This document shows, piece after piece, positions 1 through 9,325 of a DNA stretch of 64,000 nucleotides. Origin of the DNA: Flavisolibacter longurius (lineage in GTDB: Bacteria > Bacteroidota > Bacteroidia > Chitinophagales > Chitinophagaceae). The translations under genes were made by a program, and so were the position numbers. Where the stretch lies: assembly GCA_013327885.1 (NCBI GenBank), contig JABUMY010000011.1:124001-188000 (forward strand). Direction: 5' to 3'. Under the pieces are notes generated by a model, which was given only the letters and a program-made list of their open reading frames with translations, was not told the DNA's origin and did no database searches. Each line of letters begins with the position of its first letter. The stretch's first letter is position 1.

Positions 1-1598
1 CCGGCAAAGCCTTTGGCGCTTACGGTCCGTTTGCCCAAACCTACCGGTTGAATTTTTCTGCGTTTACCGGGCGGGGAAAATACAAGCTGGTGGCCGGTGG
101 CGCAGAGTCGCCCGTTTTTCCCATTGCCGAAAATGTGTACGACGGTGCTGCCGATTTTTGCCTGCGCTACATGCGCCAGCAGCGCTGCGGCTTTAATCCT
201 TTTTTAAAGGACAGTTGCCATACGCAGGATGGCTACACGCTTTATAGCGAAAAGGCCGGCCTGAAAGACAGCACGTTTGTGGATGCTGTTGGTGGCTGGC
301 ACGATGCCAGCGATTACCTGCAATATGTTCCTACAACAGCTAATGCCACCTATCACCTCCTGATGGCTTACCGCGATTTTCCGCAGGTGTTTAGGGATGA
401 AAAAGCGGACAATGGGCTGGACGGAAAAAACGGCGTGGCCGATGTGCTGGACGAGGCCCGGTGGGGATTGGACTGGCTGCTGAAAATGCACCCCTGTGCA
501 GACTGGATGTTTAACCAACTGGCCGATGACCGCGACCATATTTCGATGCGCATGCCAAAGCTCGACAGCCAGTACGGGAGAGGATACCAGCGGCCGCTGT
601 ACTTTATCACCGGTGAGCCGCAGCAACGGGGAAAGCTGATGAACGATACAAAAGGAACATCTTCTTCGGCGGCTAAGTTTTCCAGTGCGTTTGCGCTGGG
701 GTCCCAACTGTTTTCATCCAATATAGAAAGAGGGATTCAGGAGCAAAATCCTTATTGGCTACGCTTGTCAAAGGCTGCAGAATCAGCATATGCGTTTGCA
801 TTAAAGAAACCGGGTGTCACCCAAACGGCATCGGTGAAGGCTCCATACATTTATGCAGAGGACAATTGGGTAGATGATATGGAACTGGCTGCGATACATC
901 ACAATAAACTTAGTGATGCAATGAACTATGCAAGACAGGAAAAGCACACTCCCTGGCTGGGTGATGATACGGCCAAACATTACCAATGGTACCCTTTCAT
1001 CAATGTTGGTCATTACGAACTGGCCAAACAGTTAAAAGGAAACGAAAGGGATACCATCGTTGGCTATTACAAGCAAGGCATTCAAAAAGTATGGGACAAA
1101 GCAAAGACCAATGCTTTTTACCGCGGTGTGCCCTTTATCTGGTGCAGTAACAACCTGACAACATCTTTCGCTATTCAGTGCCTGTGGTACAGACAGCTAA
1201 GCGGCGATAAAAGCTTTGATGAACTGGAGCAGGCGAATTTCGACTGGCTGTTTGGCCTCAATCCCTGGGGCACATCGATGGTGTACGGCCTGCCAAGTTG
1301 GGGCGATACGCCGGTGGACCCGCATTCGGCGTTTACGCACATCAAAAAATATCCCATCGACGGCGGCCTGGTAGACGGACCCGTTTACAGCAGCATCTAC
1401 AAAAACCTGATTGGCATTACGCTTTACGAACCCGATGAGTACGAAGCTTTTCAAAGCGACCTCGCCGTGTACCACGATGACTACGGCGATTACAGCACCA
1501 ACGAGCCTACCATGGATGGTACGGCTTCGCTGATTTATTTGTTGGCGGCAAAGCAGGCGGAGGTGCCGGGAAAAAGTTTTATCAAAACAAAAAAATAA
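1..1598 (+). CDS. Glycoside hydrolase family 9 endoglucanase (5' end outside window)
   Basis: Inverting beta-1,4-glucan hydrolase of the GH9 (alpha/alpha)6-barrel family. The frame is already open at position 3, so the signal peptide and most of an N-terminal Ig-like (CelD_N type) domain lie upstream; the first ~35 visible residues look like the end of that domain. Family motifs seen: GGWHDASDY (291-317) with the two Asp that activate water, LFGLNPWG near 1249-1272, PVDPHSAFTH near 1312-1341, and DYSTNEPTMDG (about 1487-1520) carrying the catalytic acid Glu. All key residues are present, so it should be active. No dockerin or T9SS sorting domain is seen at the C-terminus. The exact substrate (cellulose or other beta-glucan) is inferred from family only. 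Confidence 0.93.
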   Translation, partial: GKAFGAYGPFAQTYRLNFSAFTGRGKYKLVAGGAESPVFPIAENVYDGAADFCLRYMRQQRCGFNPFLKDSCHTQDGYTLYSEKAGLKDSTFVDAVGGWHDASDYLQYVPTTANATYHLLMAYRDFPQVFRDEKADNGLDGKNGVADVLDEARWGLDWLLKMHPCADWMFNQLADDRDHISMRMPKLDSQYGRGYQRPLYFITGEPQQRGKLMNDTKGTSSSAAKFSSAFALGSQLFSSNIERGIQEQNPYWLRLSKAAESAYAFALKKPGVTQTASVKAPYIYAEDNWVDDMELAAIHHNKLSDAMNYARQEKHTPWLGDDTAKHYQWYPFINVGHYELAKQLKGNERDTIVGYYKQGIQKVWDKAKTNAFYRGVPFIWCSNNLTTSFAIQCLWYRQLSGDKSFDELEQANFDWLFGLNPWGTSMVYGLPSWGDTPVDPHSAFTHIKKYPIDGGLVDGPVYSSIYKNLIGITLYEPDEYEAFQSDLAVYHDDYGDYSTNEPTMDGTASLIYLLAAKQAEVPGKSFIKTKK

Positions 1599-1628
1599 GC
1601 CATTGAAAATGGTGATCAAACAGGTGGT

Positions 1629-2078
1629 ATGCTAAACCGTTCAATTGAGCTGGAAGGACAATGGGTTGGCCATTTTGCATACGGTCCCGACTATGGCGAG
1701 GAGATGAATGGTGAAAAAGTGCAGTTCCGCGTTTTTATTGACAGGAGCAAAAACGGTGGGTTTGTAGGGCGGTCCGTTGACCTCGAAGGAATTGGGGCCA
1801 ATTTTGAAGTGGCGGAAGTAAAAGGTTTTTTGGAAGAAGGATTGATCAGCTTTACTAAACAGTACCCGCACTTTTATGCATTGGATGAAGCCGGTAACAC
1901 GGTTGAAGACAAAAACAAACCACATCCGCTGGTTGCTTATACCGGCACGTACAACCAATCTACAAAAACGTTTACTGGTGACTGGGAGATGCGGGTAGCC
2001 ATTGCACCGGTTGGCACTTATTGGCTGGAGGATGTTTGTACCGGCACCTGGGAAATGCGGAAAGATGTTGAACGATAA
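1629..2078 (+). CDS. Hypothetical protein, 149 aa, tryptophan-rich beta-type
   Basis: I do not recognise the family. It starts 30 bases after the GH9 stop with GGTGG seven bases before the ATG, so it may be co-transcribed. There is no signal peptide or membrane segment. The N-terminal LEGQWVGHF and C-terminal TFTGDWEM and GTWEMRK segments recall the first and last strands of a lipocalin-like or avidin-like beta-barrel, which is only a shape argument. Probably a cytoplasmic small-molecule-binding or structural beta protein; no catalytic motif is visible. Confidence 0.75.
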   Translation: MLNRSIELEGQWVGHFAYGPDYGEEMNGEKVQFRVFIDRSKNGGFVGRSVDLEGIGANFEVAEVKGFLEEGLISFTKQYPHFYALDEAGNTVEDKNKPHPLVAYTGTYNQSTKTFTGDWEMRVAIAPVGTYWLEDVCTGTWEMRKDVER

Positions 2079-2162
2079 GGTTGGCCGAACATTTGCGCAG
2101 CGATAACCGCATCGCGTATCGATGCAAACAGATACTTTACGTAAAAGACGAAATCATCACGT

Positions 2163-2666
2163 ATGAAGACATTGATCCTTGTTCGGCACGCCAAAAGCAG
2201 TTGGGAAAGCGCTGGCCTTAGCGACAGCGAACGCCTCCTGAATGACCGCGGTAAAAAAGACGCACCGGAAATGGCAAAGCGCTTGCGCAAACGGGGGCTG
2301 TCTGTCGATGCCCTTGTTTCGTCGCCGGCGGAAAGAGCTTTCCGTACGGCACGGTACTTTGCCAAAGAATTCGATTTCAAAAAAGATGATATTGTTGTGG
2401 AGAAAGCCTTGTACGGCGCCTTGTCGGCACATTTTGAAGAGGTGATTGGTAGCTTAAAAGATAAGGTGAATACCGTTGCTGTTTTCTCCCACAACCCCGG
2501 CATCACCGATTATGCCAATACACTCACCTCGGTGCGTACCGATAACATTCCTACCTGTGGCGTGTTTGCCGTACAGGCGGATGTAGAGAACTGGAAAGCC
2601 TTTGCCAAAGCAGAAAAAAGCTTCCTGTTTTACGACTATCCCAAAAACCCGCTGGCCGCTATCTAA
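2163..2666 (+). CDS. SixA-like histidine phosphatase
   Basis: Histidine phosphatase superfamily (branch 1) protein of 167 aa, the usual size of SixA proteins. The catalytic motif is LVRHAKSSWE at the N-terminus, with His9 as phospho-acceptor and the following Arg-His pair; SSPAERAFRTA (about residues 58-68) supplies the second Arg, and FSHNPGITDY (about 115-124) the second His. E. coli SixA removes phosphate from histidine phosphotransfer domains and the PTS protein NPr; the substrate here is unknown. It faces the minus-strand exporter gene with only 55 bases between. Confidence 0.88.
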   Translation: MKTLILVRHAKSSWESAGLSDSERLLNDRGKKDAPEMAKRLRKRGLSVDALVSSPAERAFRTARYFAKEFDFKKDDIVVEKALYGALSAHFEEVIGSLKDKVNTVAVFSHNPGITDYANTLTSVRTDNIPTCGVFAVQADVENWKAFAKAEKSFLFYDYPKNPLAAI

Positions 2667-2721
2667 AGAAGGAATCAACCATTGCGAACATGCGTAACAA
2701 TGCTGGTACGCAGTCTTGTTT

Positions 2722-3615
2722 TTACGTTTGCACTTTGCTTTTTTGATTGACAAGAAACACGCCGGCAAAAATGAGCACAGCCGATACTATCTTTTGCCAG
2801 GTAACAGTTTCGCCCAGGGCAAAAAGGGCGATGCCAACAGCAAATACCGGTTGCGTATAAATATAGCTGCCCGTAACAGAGGCACCAAGTTTGGCAATGC
2901 CAAAGATGTTTAAATAATACGCCAGGAAGGTACCTGCAATGCCCACATACAACAGGGCCAGCACCTGCAGCCAACTGATGCTGCTCCAGGGAATGGCTGC
3001 GGTCTGCTGCCAGCAAAACGGCAGCATTAAAAAAAAGCCGATGGTAAAGATCCACCGGATCACATGCAGCGCCGAATAGCGTTCCATTAGTGGCTTTACC
3101 AAAATAAAATACAGCGAATACGAAATGGCGTTGATGATGATCAGCAGGTCGCCCAGCAAATAATTGGTGGCATGCTGCCCCGCTTCCCGTTGCAGGATAA
3201 GAAACACTGCTCCGCCAATGCCCAGCGAAAGACCGGCAGCTTTGTAAAGCGTAAAGTGTTCTTTCAGCACCCAAAGGGCAAACAGCGTCACTACAATTGG
3301 TGTGATCAGTGTTAGCAGCGCCGCATGTACGGTGGAAGTCAGTGTCAGTCCTTTAATGAACAGCATTTGGTTGACGGCAATACCGGTAACGGCACAGGCA
3401 AAAAACCGTCCCCAGTGGCGGCGTTCAATACCTGCCGCTGTTTTGCCAAAAGCCCAAACAGTCCAGAACAACACAAGGCTGATGGCCACCCTTGTGAGGT
3501 TGATGGCAAAGGGACCGATCGGTTTGGGAGAGATAAGCTTGACAAGACTGTAATTGCCGGCAAAAAATAAATTGGTCAGGAGTACGGCCAGGTGTGCTTT
3601 GGTGGTTTCTTTCAT
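2722..3615 (-). CDS. EamA/DMT family transporter
   Basis: Inner-membrane drug/metabolite transporter superfamily protein, 297 aa, with two tandem EamA domains and about ten hydrophobic helices. Typical features seen: PIGPFAINLTRVAISLVLF in helix 2, NQMLFIKGLTLTSTVHAALL in the first repeat and GTFLAYYLNIFGIAKLGAS in the second, ending with a conserved glutamate-containing loop LGETVTWQKIVSAVLIFAGV. These carriers export metabolites or amino acids; the substrate cannot be told. Transcribed alone, convergent to the SixA-like gene. Confidence 0.9.
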   Translation of the reverse strand: MKETTKAHLAVLLTNLFFAGNYSLVKLISPKPIGPFAINLTRVAISLVLFWTVWAFGKTAAGIERRHWGRFFACAVTGIAVNQMLFIKGLTLTSTVHAALLTLITPIVVTLFALWVLKEHFTLYKAAGLSLGIGGAVFLILQREAGQHATNYLLGDLLIIINAISYSLYFILVKPLMERYSALHVIRWIFTIGFFLMLPFCWQQTAAIPWSSISWLQVLALLYVGIAGTFLAYYLNIFGIAKLGASVTGSYIYTQPVFAVGIALFALGETVTWQKIVSAVLIFAGVFLVNQKSKVQT

Positions 3616-3737
3616 GCTGCTGCGCTCTTGCTGTTTGTCACAATGTCTCTTCTTTTATTTTCATCACCACTCCTTGCAAACTGGCAGCGTATACGTTCGG
3701 CCTTTGCCTGTTGTCTATTGCTCATTGCCTGTTACAC

Positions 3738-4343
3738 TCAGATCACTTCGCCGGCGCCTTCGCGTATCAGTTCGGCCTCGCCGCTTACAAAGCTGATGAT
3801 AGTGGAGGGCACAATTCCGCCAGGTCCGCCATCGATCACCATGTCCACCAGCTTTTCAAACTTGTCGTGAATGTTATCCGGATCGGTGTATTCCTCCACG
3901 TATTCACCCGGCAGCGAAGCGCTGAGGATAGGGTTGCCCAACTCCTTTACGATAGCCCTTGCAATGTTGTTGTCGGGTACCCGGATACCTACGGTGTCTT
4001 TTTTTGTTTTGAGAATCTTGGGCACCTGCCGGCTCGCTTCTAAAATGAACGTGTACGGTCCCGGGAGGTATTGCTTCAACGTACGGTAAACCGAAGTTTC
4101 CAATTGTCGTGCATACTGACTAAGATCACTAAGATCGTAACAAACAAAGGAAAGATTGGCCTTTTGCGGGTCAACGCCTTTGATGCGGCAGATGCGTTCC
4201 ACTGCTTTTTGCTGCGTGATATCGCAACCCAAACCGTAGATGGTGTCGGTGGGATAAACGATCACGCCGCCACTGCGCAGCACACCAACAATTTGCTTGA
4301 TCAGGCGGTCCTGCGGGTTATCGGGATGTACGTGTATTAACAT
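3738..4343 (-). CDS. YrdC/Sua5-domain L-threonylcarbamoyladenylate synthase
   Basis: Protein of 201 aa with a single YrdC (Sua5/YciO/YrdC/YwlC) domain. The family makes threonylcarbamoyl-AMP from threonine, bicarbonate and ATP for the t6A37 tRNA modification. Motifs seen: GGVIVYPTDTIYGLGCDI near the N-terminus, RICRIKGVDPQKANLSF with the KxR-type binding loop, and VGIRVPDNNIARAIVKELG. The ATG at 4343 is chosen because the family fold starts just after it; an upstream in-frame Met at 4418 would add an unrelated 25 residues. It lacks the extra C-terminal Sua5 domain, so it is TsaC-like or YciO-like; a YciO role cannot be excluded. Confidence 0.87.
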   Translation of the reverse strand: MLIHVHPDNPQDRLIKQIVGVLRSGGVIVYPTDTIYGLGCDITQQKAVERICRIKGVDPQKANLSFVCYDLSDLSQYARQLETSVYRTLKQYLPGPYTFILEASRQVPKILKTKKDTVGIRVPDNNIARAIVKELGNPILSASLPGEYVEEYTDPDNIHDKFEKLVDMVIDGGPGGIVPSTIISFVSGEAELIREGAGEVI

Positions 4344-4451
4344 AGTGTTTGATTTTTTACCGCAGAGAACGGGAGGATGCGGAGGTATTCGCAGAGTATA
4401 ATAATTTTCTCTGCGCAACCCTCTGCCTCTCTTGTTCTCTGCGGTTTCCTC

Positions 4452-5378
4452 TTACCATTTCTCTGTTTTCAACGATTCCAAAATATTGACATAACTCACA
4501 TAGCGGTCTTCATCGATCTCGCCATCGATCACTGCCTGTTTGATGGCGCAACCTGGTTCGGCCAGGTGCTGGCAGTTGTTGAACTGGCAGTCGTTCAGGC
4601 GCTGGCGCATTTCCGGAAAATAACCCGAGAGTTCTTCCTTCTCTACATCCACCAGTCCAAACTCCCGCATACCCGGTGTGTCAATAATGTTGCCAGCACC
4701 GGGCAGGTCGTACATCTCGGCAAAAGTGGTAGTGTGCAGGCCTTTGCCGCTCCAGCCACTCACATCCTGCGTACGGATCTTTGCTCCCGGCAGCACCGCA
4801 TTGATAAACGTGGACTTGCCCACGCCGCTATGCCCGCTGATGAGTGTAATCTTGCCTTGCAACATGGCTTTTACGTCGTCAAGACCTTCCTCTTTTTTGA
4901 TGCTGATGGGAAATACCTTGTATCCAACGGTCTCGTATACCTGTTTTAAGCGGTGGTACACCTCCCATTCTTTGTCTTTGTACAGGTCTGTTTTGTTAAA
5001 CACCACAATAGCCGGTACATGGTACATCTCGCAGGCCACCAGAAAGCGGTCAATAAATCCCTGCGAGGTGCGGGGGTCTTTGATGGTGGCCAGCAGCAGG
5101 GACTGGTCGAGGTTGGCCGAAACAATGTGGTGCTGGTGCTTGGCCCGTGGCGATTGCCGGGCCACATAGTTTTTGCGGTCGTAAATTTTGGTGATGGTAA
5201 CTGTGCCTTCCGCTTCGTTCTCTTTTTCAAACGCAACTTTATCACCAACCGCTATCGGGTTGGTAGACGTGATCCCATCCAGTTTGAGAACACCTTTGAT
5301 ACGGGCATTCAAAAACCGGCCGTCTTCGTCCTTTACGCTGTACCAACTGCCTGTTGATTTGTAAACAATGCCTGTCAT
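4452..5378 (-). CDS. rsgA: Ribosome small-subunit-dependent GTPase A
   Basis: RsgA (YjeQ/YloQ), 308 aa, a circularly permuted GTPase that checks late 30S subunit assembly. The order is as expected: N-terminal OB-fold (about 1-70), then G4 VVFNKTDLYKD, G1 GHSGVGKSTFINAV, G3 DTPGM, and a C-terminal zinc finger with DCQFNNCQHLAEPGC. The start at 5378 (MTGIVYKSTG) is preferred over an in-frame ATG at 5405 because the OB-fold begins there. The spacer upstream contains low-complexity text repeating words like TTGCCAAT and GGCAATG. Minus strand, next to the Bat-type operon but separated from it by 60 bases. Confidence 0.96.
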   Translation of the reverse strand: MTGIVYKSTGSWYSVKDEDGRFLNARIKGVLKLDGITSTNPIAVGDKVAFEKENEAEGTVTITKIYDRKNYVARQSPRAKHQHHIVSANLDQSLLLATIKDPRTSQGFIDRFLVACEMYHVPAIVVFNKTDLYKDKEWEVYHRLKQVYETVGYKVFPISIKKEEGLDDVKAMLQGKITLISGHSGVGKSTFINAVLPGAKIRTQDVSGWSGKGLHTTTFAEMYDLPGAGNIIDTPGMREFGLVDVEKEELSGYFPEMRQRLNDCQFNNCQHLAEPGCAIKQAVIDGEIDEDRYVSYVNILESLKTEKW

Positions 5379-5438
5379 GTTCAATATGCAATTTGCAACC
5401 GGCAATGCATAGCCTTTTGCCCATTGCCAATTTTTTGT

Positions 5439-6434
5439 TTAGGGAAAGCTTCGCAGAACGGTATAACGCAAAATTACTTCCAAAAAAAGCAGGATGAGTG
5501 CCGCGGCCAGTAAGTACATGAACTGCTCTTCTACCCTTGTTTTGGTAATGCGTTCAAAGCTCGATTTTTCCAGCCGGTCGATCTGTGCATACACAACGCC
5601 CAGGGCTTCTTTGTCGCGGGCCCGGAAATACGCACCGCCGGTTTCCCGCCCAATGCGTTGTAGCAAGGCATCATCGAGGTTGCTGGTGGGAGTAAAGTTT
5701 TGTGTAAAGCGCTGCGCCACGGGGTCGCCGGCCATGCCCACGGTGTACACTTTCACGCCTTTTACCTTGGCAATTTGCAGGGCCGTCAGCGGGTCAATAA
5801 TGCGGGTATCGGGTGCTTCTTCTTTTCCGTCGGTAAGCAGAATGACCACCTTGCTTTTGGCAGCGTCAACCGAAGAAAGTCGCTCTACCGATTTGGCCAG
5901 TCCTTCGCCGATCAGCGTGCCGTCCTGCAGCATGCCGCTCTTCAGGCTTTTGATCTGTTGCAGGATCACTTCGTGGTTGGTGGTAAGCGGCGACAGCGTA
6001 AAGCTTTCACCGGAAAAAGCAACCAGCGCAAACCGGTCCACAGGGCGACTCTTTACAAAATCGGCGGCAACGGATTTGGCGGCTTCCATTCGGTTGGGCG
6101 CAAAATCCTGCGAAAGCATGCTGCCGCTGATATCGATGCAAAGCACAATATCGATACCCTCGCCTTTGTTGCGGCTTTGTACATTGCGGATCTGCGGACG
6201 GGCCAGGGCCAAAAGAAGACAGGCCAGCGCCAGCAGGCGGAGCCAGAACGGAACATGGATCAAATAATTTTTTGCCGTACGGTGAGTTGTACCACTGGTT
6301 GTTGACAGTGTAAAAGCGGACTTTAGTTTGGCAAACGTGGTGTACCGCAGCCAGGCAATAATGGGCAGCAGGATCAAAAAGGGCAGGACCCAGATATTGG
6401 CAAACGTGATATTTTGAAAATACTCATACAACAT
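5439..6434 (-). CDS. BatA-like von Willebrand factor A protein
   Basis: Membrane-anchored VWA protein of 331 aa, last gene of the MoxR/Bat operon. A hydrophobic segment near residues 14-30 and another at the very C-terminus bracket a VWA domain whose metal site motif is CIDISGSM (DxSxS), followed by LVAFSGESFTLSPLTT and ILLTDGKEEAPD. Homologues (Bat, aerotolerance proteins) are thought to act with MoxR ATPases as periplasmic assembly factors or in stress tolerance; the exact role is unproven. The ATG at 6434 lies 11 bases inside the preceding gene, indicating translational coupling. Confidence 0.9.
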   Translation of the reverse strand: MLYEYFQNITFANIWVLPFLILLPIIAWLRYTTFAKLKSAFTLSTTSGTTHRTAKNYLIHVPFWLRLLALACLLLALARPQIRNVQSRNKGEGIDIVLCIDISGSMLSQDFAPNRMEAAKSVAADFVKSRPVDRFALVAFSGESFTLSPLTTNHEVILQQIKSLKSGMLQDGTLIGEGLAKSVERLSSVDAAKSKVVILLTDGKEEAPDTRIIDPLTALQIAKVKGVKVYTVGMAGDPVAQRFTQNFTPTSNLDDALLQRIGRETGGAYFRARDKEALGVVYAQIDRLEKSSFERITKTRVEEQFMYLLAAALILLFLEVILRYTVLRSFP

Positions 6435-7281
6435 GGGCCTGTTCGATGGTTGTAATGCTTTGTTTGATGATGGAAAGGGATTGTTGATTCTGGCTGTTAT
6501 CGGGCCTGTAGGCCGCAAACTTGGCCAGGTCGCTGAGCCGCAGGGTTTGCACCAGCGCATTGTAATCGGCGGATGGAAGCTTTTGGCTTTGCAGTTGAAT
6601 GCTCAGGTCATCTGTTGTTTTGGAAAACGACTGAATGCCTTTCGCCCCTTTCAGGTAGGTTCTGAAAATATTGACCAATTCTGTATAATATACTTTGACA
6701 TCAGCAGGGTTTTCTTTTTCCAACTTAGCCAGTTCTTCCATGGCTTTTCGGTATGCCTTCTTATCCAATTCCACTTCTTTTTTATCGCCTTTGCCTTTTG
6801 GAAAAAAGAGCAGAAAAAGCGCAATGAGAACGGCCAGTCCAATGATATACCACCACCAGGTGGTGCGACCGGGTTTCTCCACCGGTACAATTCCTTTGAT
6901 ATCGTGGTAGGGCTGCGCCGGGTTCCAGGGCGATGTAAACGCTACGTCCAGCGCTACGGTTTTAGTGGGCTTTCCGTTGGCAATAACGGTGGGAAGGTTC
7001 CAACGGCCGCTGTCCCAACTTGTCACGATCAGCGTTTGCGAAAGCTGCAGCGTTTCGCCTACCACCGTTGTATCAATTTTCGAGGCTTCCAGTACTTCCA
7101 GGTGCGGCAATGTATCAATTGGTAATAAGACCAGTGTTGTGCCCGCATCGCCAAAGGCTTTTACGGTTACACCTAACTGCTCGCCCAGTAAAATGCGCTG
7201 CTTGTCGTACGACAGGTTTACCACCTGGGCCGTAAGACAATGGGCAATGAGCAAAAGGCAACTGGCAAAAAATATTCTCAT
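6424..7281 (-). CDS. BatD-like / DUF4381-type membrane protein
   Basis: A 285-aa protein with signal peptide (cleavage probably after HCLTAQ), a periplasmic beta-rich half, one transmembrane segment (about residues 144-163, TTWWWYIIGLAVLIALFLL) and a cytoplasmic lysine/glutamate-rich helical tail. This layout is that of BatD/DUF4381 partners found in MoxR operons. It overlaps the DUF58 gene before it by 4 bases and the VWA gene after it by 11 bases, so the proteins are probably made in fixed ratio. The family name is inferred mainly from layout and neighbours. Confidence 0.8.
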   Translation of the reverse strand: MRIFFASCLLLIAHCLTAQVVNLSYDKQRILLGEQLGVTVKAFGDAGTTLVLLPIDTLPHLEVLEASKIDTTVVGETLQLSQTLIVTSWDSGRWNLPTVIANGKPTKTVALDVAFTSPWNPAQPYHDIKGIVPVEKPGRTTWWWYIIGLAVLIALFLLFFPKGKGDKKEVELDKKAYRKAMEELAKLEKENPADVKVYYTELVNIFRTYLKGAKGIQSFSKTTDDLSIQLQSQKLPSADYNALVQTLRLSDLAKFAAYRPDNSQNQQSLSIIKQSITTIEQAHVV

Positions 7282-8153
7282 CGTTTGTGACGGCTGATAA
7301 AAAATTTCTTCAGCACTTTTACATAGTCTTCATCGGTGCGGATATGCAAGAGGTCGGAGCCGCTCCGCTTGAAGGTACGGGTGCAATATTCGGTACGGTT
7401 AAAAAAGTCTTTTTCATATTCGTGCCGCACATAGGCACTGGAGGTGTCGAGCCATTTCTGGCTGCCGGTCTCCGCATCCTCTACGCGAAGCATGCCTACT
7501 TTGGGCAGGTGCACATCCATCTTGTCATAAATCTTTACACCTACAATGTCGTGCCGTGTAGCGGCTACCCGCAATGAATCAGCGTAATTCTCATCGATAA
7601 AATCGCTTAAGATAAAAGCAATGCTTTTGTGCTTGTTGATGTTACTGAAATAACGCAGGGCGGTACTGAGCTTCGTGCTTTTTTTGGTGGATGAAACCGA
7701 AAGCAGTTCGCGGATAATGAACAGGGCATGATCGCGGCCTTTTTTGGCCGGGATGTATTTTTCAATTTTATCGCTATAAAAGATAACGCCTACTTTGTCG
7801 CCGTTGTTGATGGCCGAAAATGTGACCACTGCTGCGATCTCTGTGCTCAATCCTTTTTTGGACGTATTGATGGTACCAAACAGGGAAGAGGCGCTCACAT
7901 CCACCAGGAGCATCACTGTTAGTTCCCGCTCTTCTTCAAACACTTTCGAGAACGGGTGGCCAAAGCGTGCCGAAACGTTCCAGTCGATAAAGCGAATGTC
8001 ATCACCGGCCGCATACTCCCTTACTTCCTTAAAGTGCATGCCTTTTCCTTTGAACGCACTGTGGTATTCGCCGGAAAAAAGATTCGTCGTTAGCTGCTTG
8101 CTTTTGATCTCAAGCTGCCGCACTTTTTTGAGTATGTCTTGTAACGTTAGCAT
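7278..8153 (-). CDS. DUF58 domain-containing protein
   Basis: Cytoplasmic 291-aa protein of the DUF58 family, partner of MoxR ATPases. It carries the signature YAAGDDIRFIDWNVSAR followed by a VWA-like core with MLLVDVSASS. There is no transmembrane segment, as usual for the short form. Its last four bases overlap the next gene (ATGA), and it lies 99 bases downstream of the MoxR gene, so the four genes 9251-5439 form one operon. A chaperone or co-factor role with MoxR is family inference. Confidence 0.92.
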   Translation of the reverse strand: MLTLQDILKKVRQLEIKSKQLTTNLFSGEYHSAFKGKGMHFKEVREYAAGDDIRFIDWNVSARFGHPFSKVFEEERELTVMLLVDVSASSLFGTINTSKKGLSTEIAAVVTFSAINNGDKVGVIFYSDKIEKYIPAKKGRDHALFIIRELLSVSSTKKSTKLSTALRYFSNINKHKSIAFILSDFIDENYADSLRVAATRHDIVGVKIYDKMDVHLPKVGMLRVEDAETGSQKWLDTSSAYVRHEYEKDFFNRTEYCTRTFKRSGSDLLHIRTDEDYVKVLKKFFISRHKR

Positions 8154-8252
8154 TGTCTGAACCGGGATTTCAGGGATAAGTGGGATGTAAAGGATGGAAG
8201 GGTTTTATTTATCCAGTCTATCTCATGCATCTCACCTATCCCTGTTCAAAGA

Positions 8253-9251
8253 CTAGGGCGTATTTATCTTTTGTAAAATCTGATCAATCACGTTCTCTGT
8301 CGATACGTTCTCCGCTTCGGCTTCGTATGTTAAGCCAATGCGGTGGCGCAAAACGCTGTGGGCAATGGCCCGTACATCATCCGGCGTTACATAACCGCGG
8401 CCATTCAAAAACGCCTGTGCCTTGGAGGCCAGCGCCAGGGCAATGCTTCCCCTTGGCGAAGCGCCGTATTGAATCACCGGCTTTAAGCCCGCCAGTCCAA
8501 ACTGGTTGGGGTCGCGGGTGGCAAACACCAATCCCAGTATATATTGCTCTACTTTTTCATCGAGGTAGATCTGCCGCACCAGCTTGCGGGCTTCGTTGAT
8601 CTCGAATGTAGAAAGCACCGGGTTGATCACCGGAGGCGCTGCACCTTCCACATTCTGACGAATGATCAACTGCTCGTCACGCATCGTGGGATAGCTTACT
8701 ACCACTTTCAGCAGAAAGCGGTCCACCTGCGCTTCGGGCAGGGGATAAGTGCCTTCCTGTTCAATGGGGTTTTGCGTAGCCAGCACCAAAAAAGGTTCAT
8801 CCAGTTTATAGGTTGTATCGCCAATGGTGATCTGCCGTTCCTGCATCGCCTCCAGCAAAGCGCTTTGCACCTTGGCCGGGGCCCGGTTGATCTCATCGGC
8901 CAGCACAAAGTTGGCAAAGATGGGACCCTTGCGTACCACGAACTCGTTGCGCTGCTGGTTATAGATCATGGTGCCGATAACGTCGGCAGGCAGCAGGTCG
9001 GGAGTGAACTGGATGCGGCTGAACTTGGCCTGGATGGCCTGCGCCAGCGATTTGATGGCAAGCGTTTTGGCCAGTCCCGGGATGCCTTCCAGCAAGATGT
9101 GGCCATTGGCCAGCATGGCAATAGCCAGTTGCTCCAGCATTTTTTCCTGGCCAACAATGGTCTTCGATAGTTCGGAGAAAAGCTTTTGCCGTAAATTGTG
9201 TTTGTCTTTAATTAAATTCGTGAGGTGCGTAATTTGTTCGGATGTCGTCAT
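8253..9251 (-). CDS. MoxR family AAA+ ATPase
   Basis: First gene of the operon. A 332-aa AAA+ ATPase of the MoxR class with Walker A GIPGLAKT, Walker B ADEINRAPAKVQSALLEAMQ, sensor LATQNPIEQEGTYPLPEAQ and arginine-finger region. These ATPases act as chaperones that activate or assemble partner proteins containing VWA domains, here probably the DUF58 and BatA-like proteins encoded downstream. The ATG at 9251 (MTTSEQITH) is preferred over one at 9314 because the family starts there. A 99-base spacer with the repeated words GGGATAAGTGGGATG and CTATC follows it. Confidence 0.95.
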   Translation of the reverse strand: MTTSEQITHLTNLIKDKHNLRQKLFSELSKTIVGQEKMLEQLAIAMLANGHILLEGIPGLAKTLAIKSLAQAIQAKFSRIQFTPDLLPADVIGTMIYNQQRNEFVVRKGPIFANFVLADEINRAPAKVQSALLEAMQERQITIGDTTYKLDEPFLVLATQNPIEQEGTYPLPEAQVDRFLLKVVVSYPTMRDEQLIIRQNVEGAAPPVINPVLSTFEINEARKLVRQIYLDEKVEQYILGLVFATRDPNQFGLAGLKPVIQYGASPRGSIALALASKAQAFLNGRGYVTPDDVRAIAHSVLRHRIGLTYEAEAENVSTENVIDQILQKINTP

Positions 9252-9325
9252 AGAAAAAGTTCGTCCCGCAGGGTTAACAAATAGTTTGCCCTTTTCAAAA
9301 TTAGGGCAACGCAAACTGTATAATT

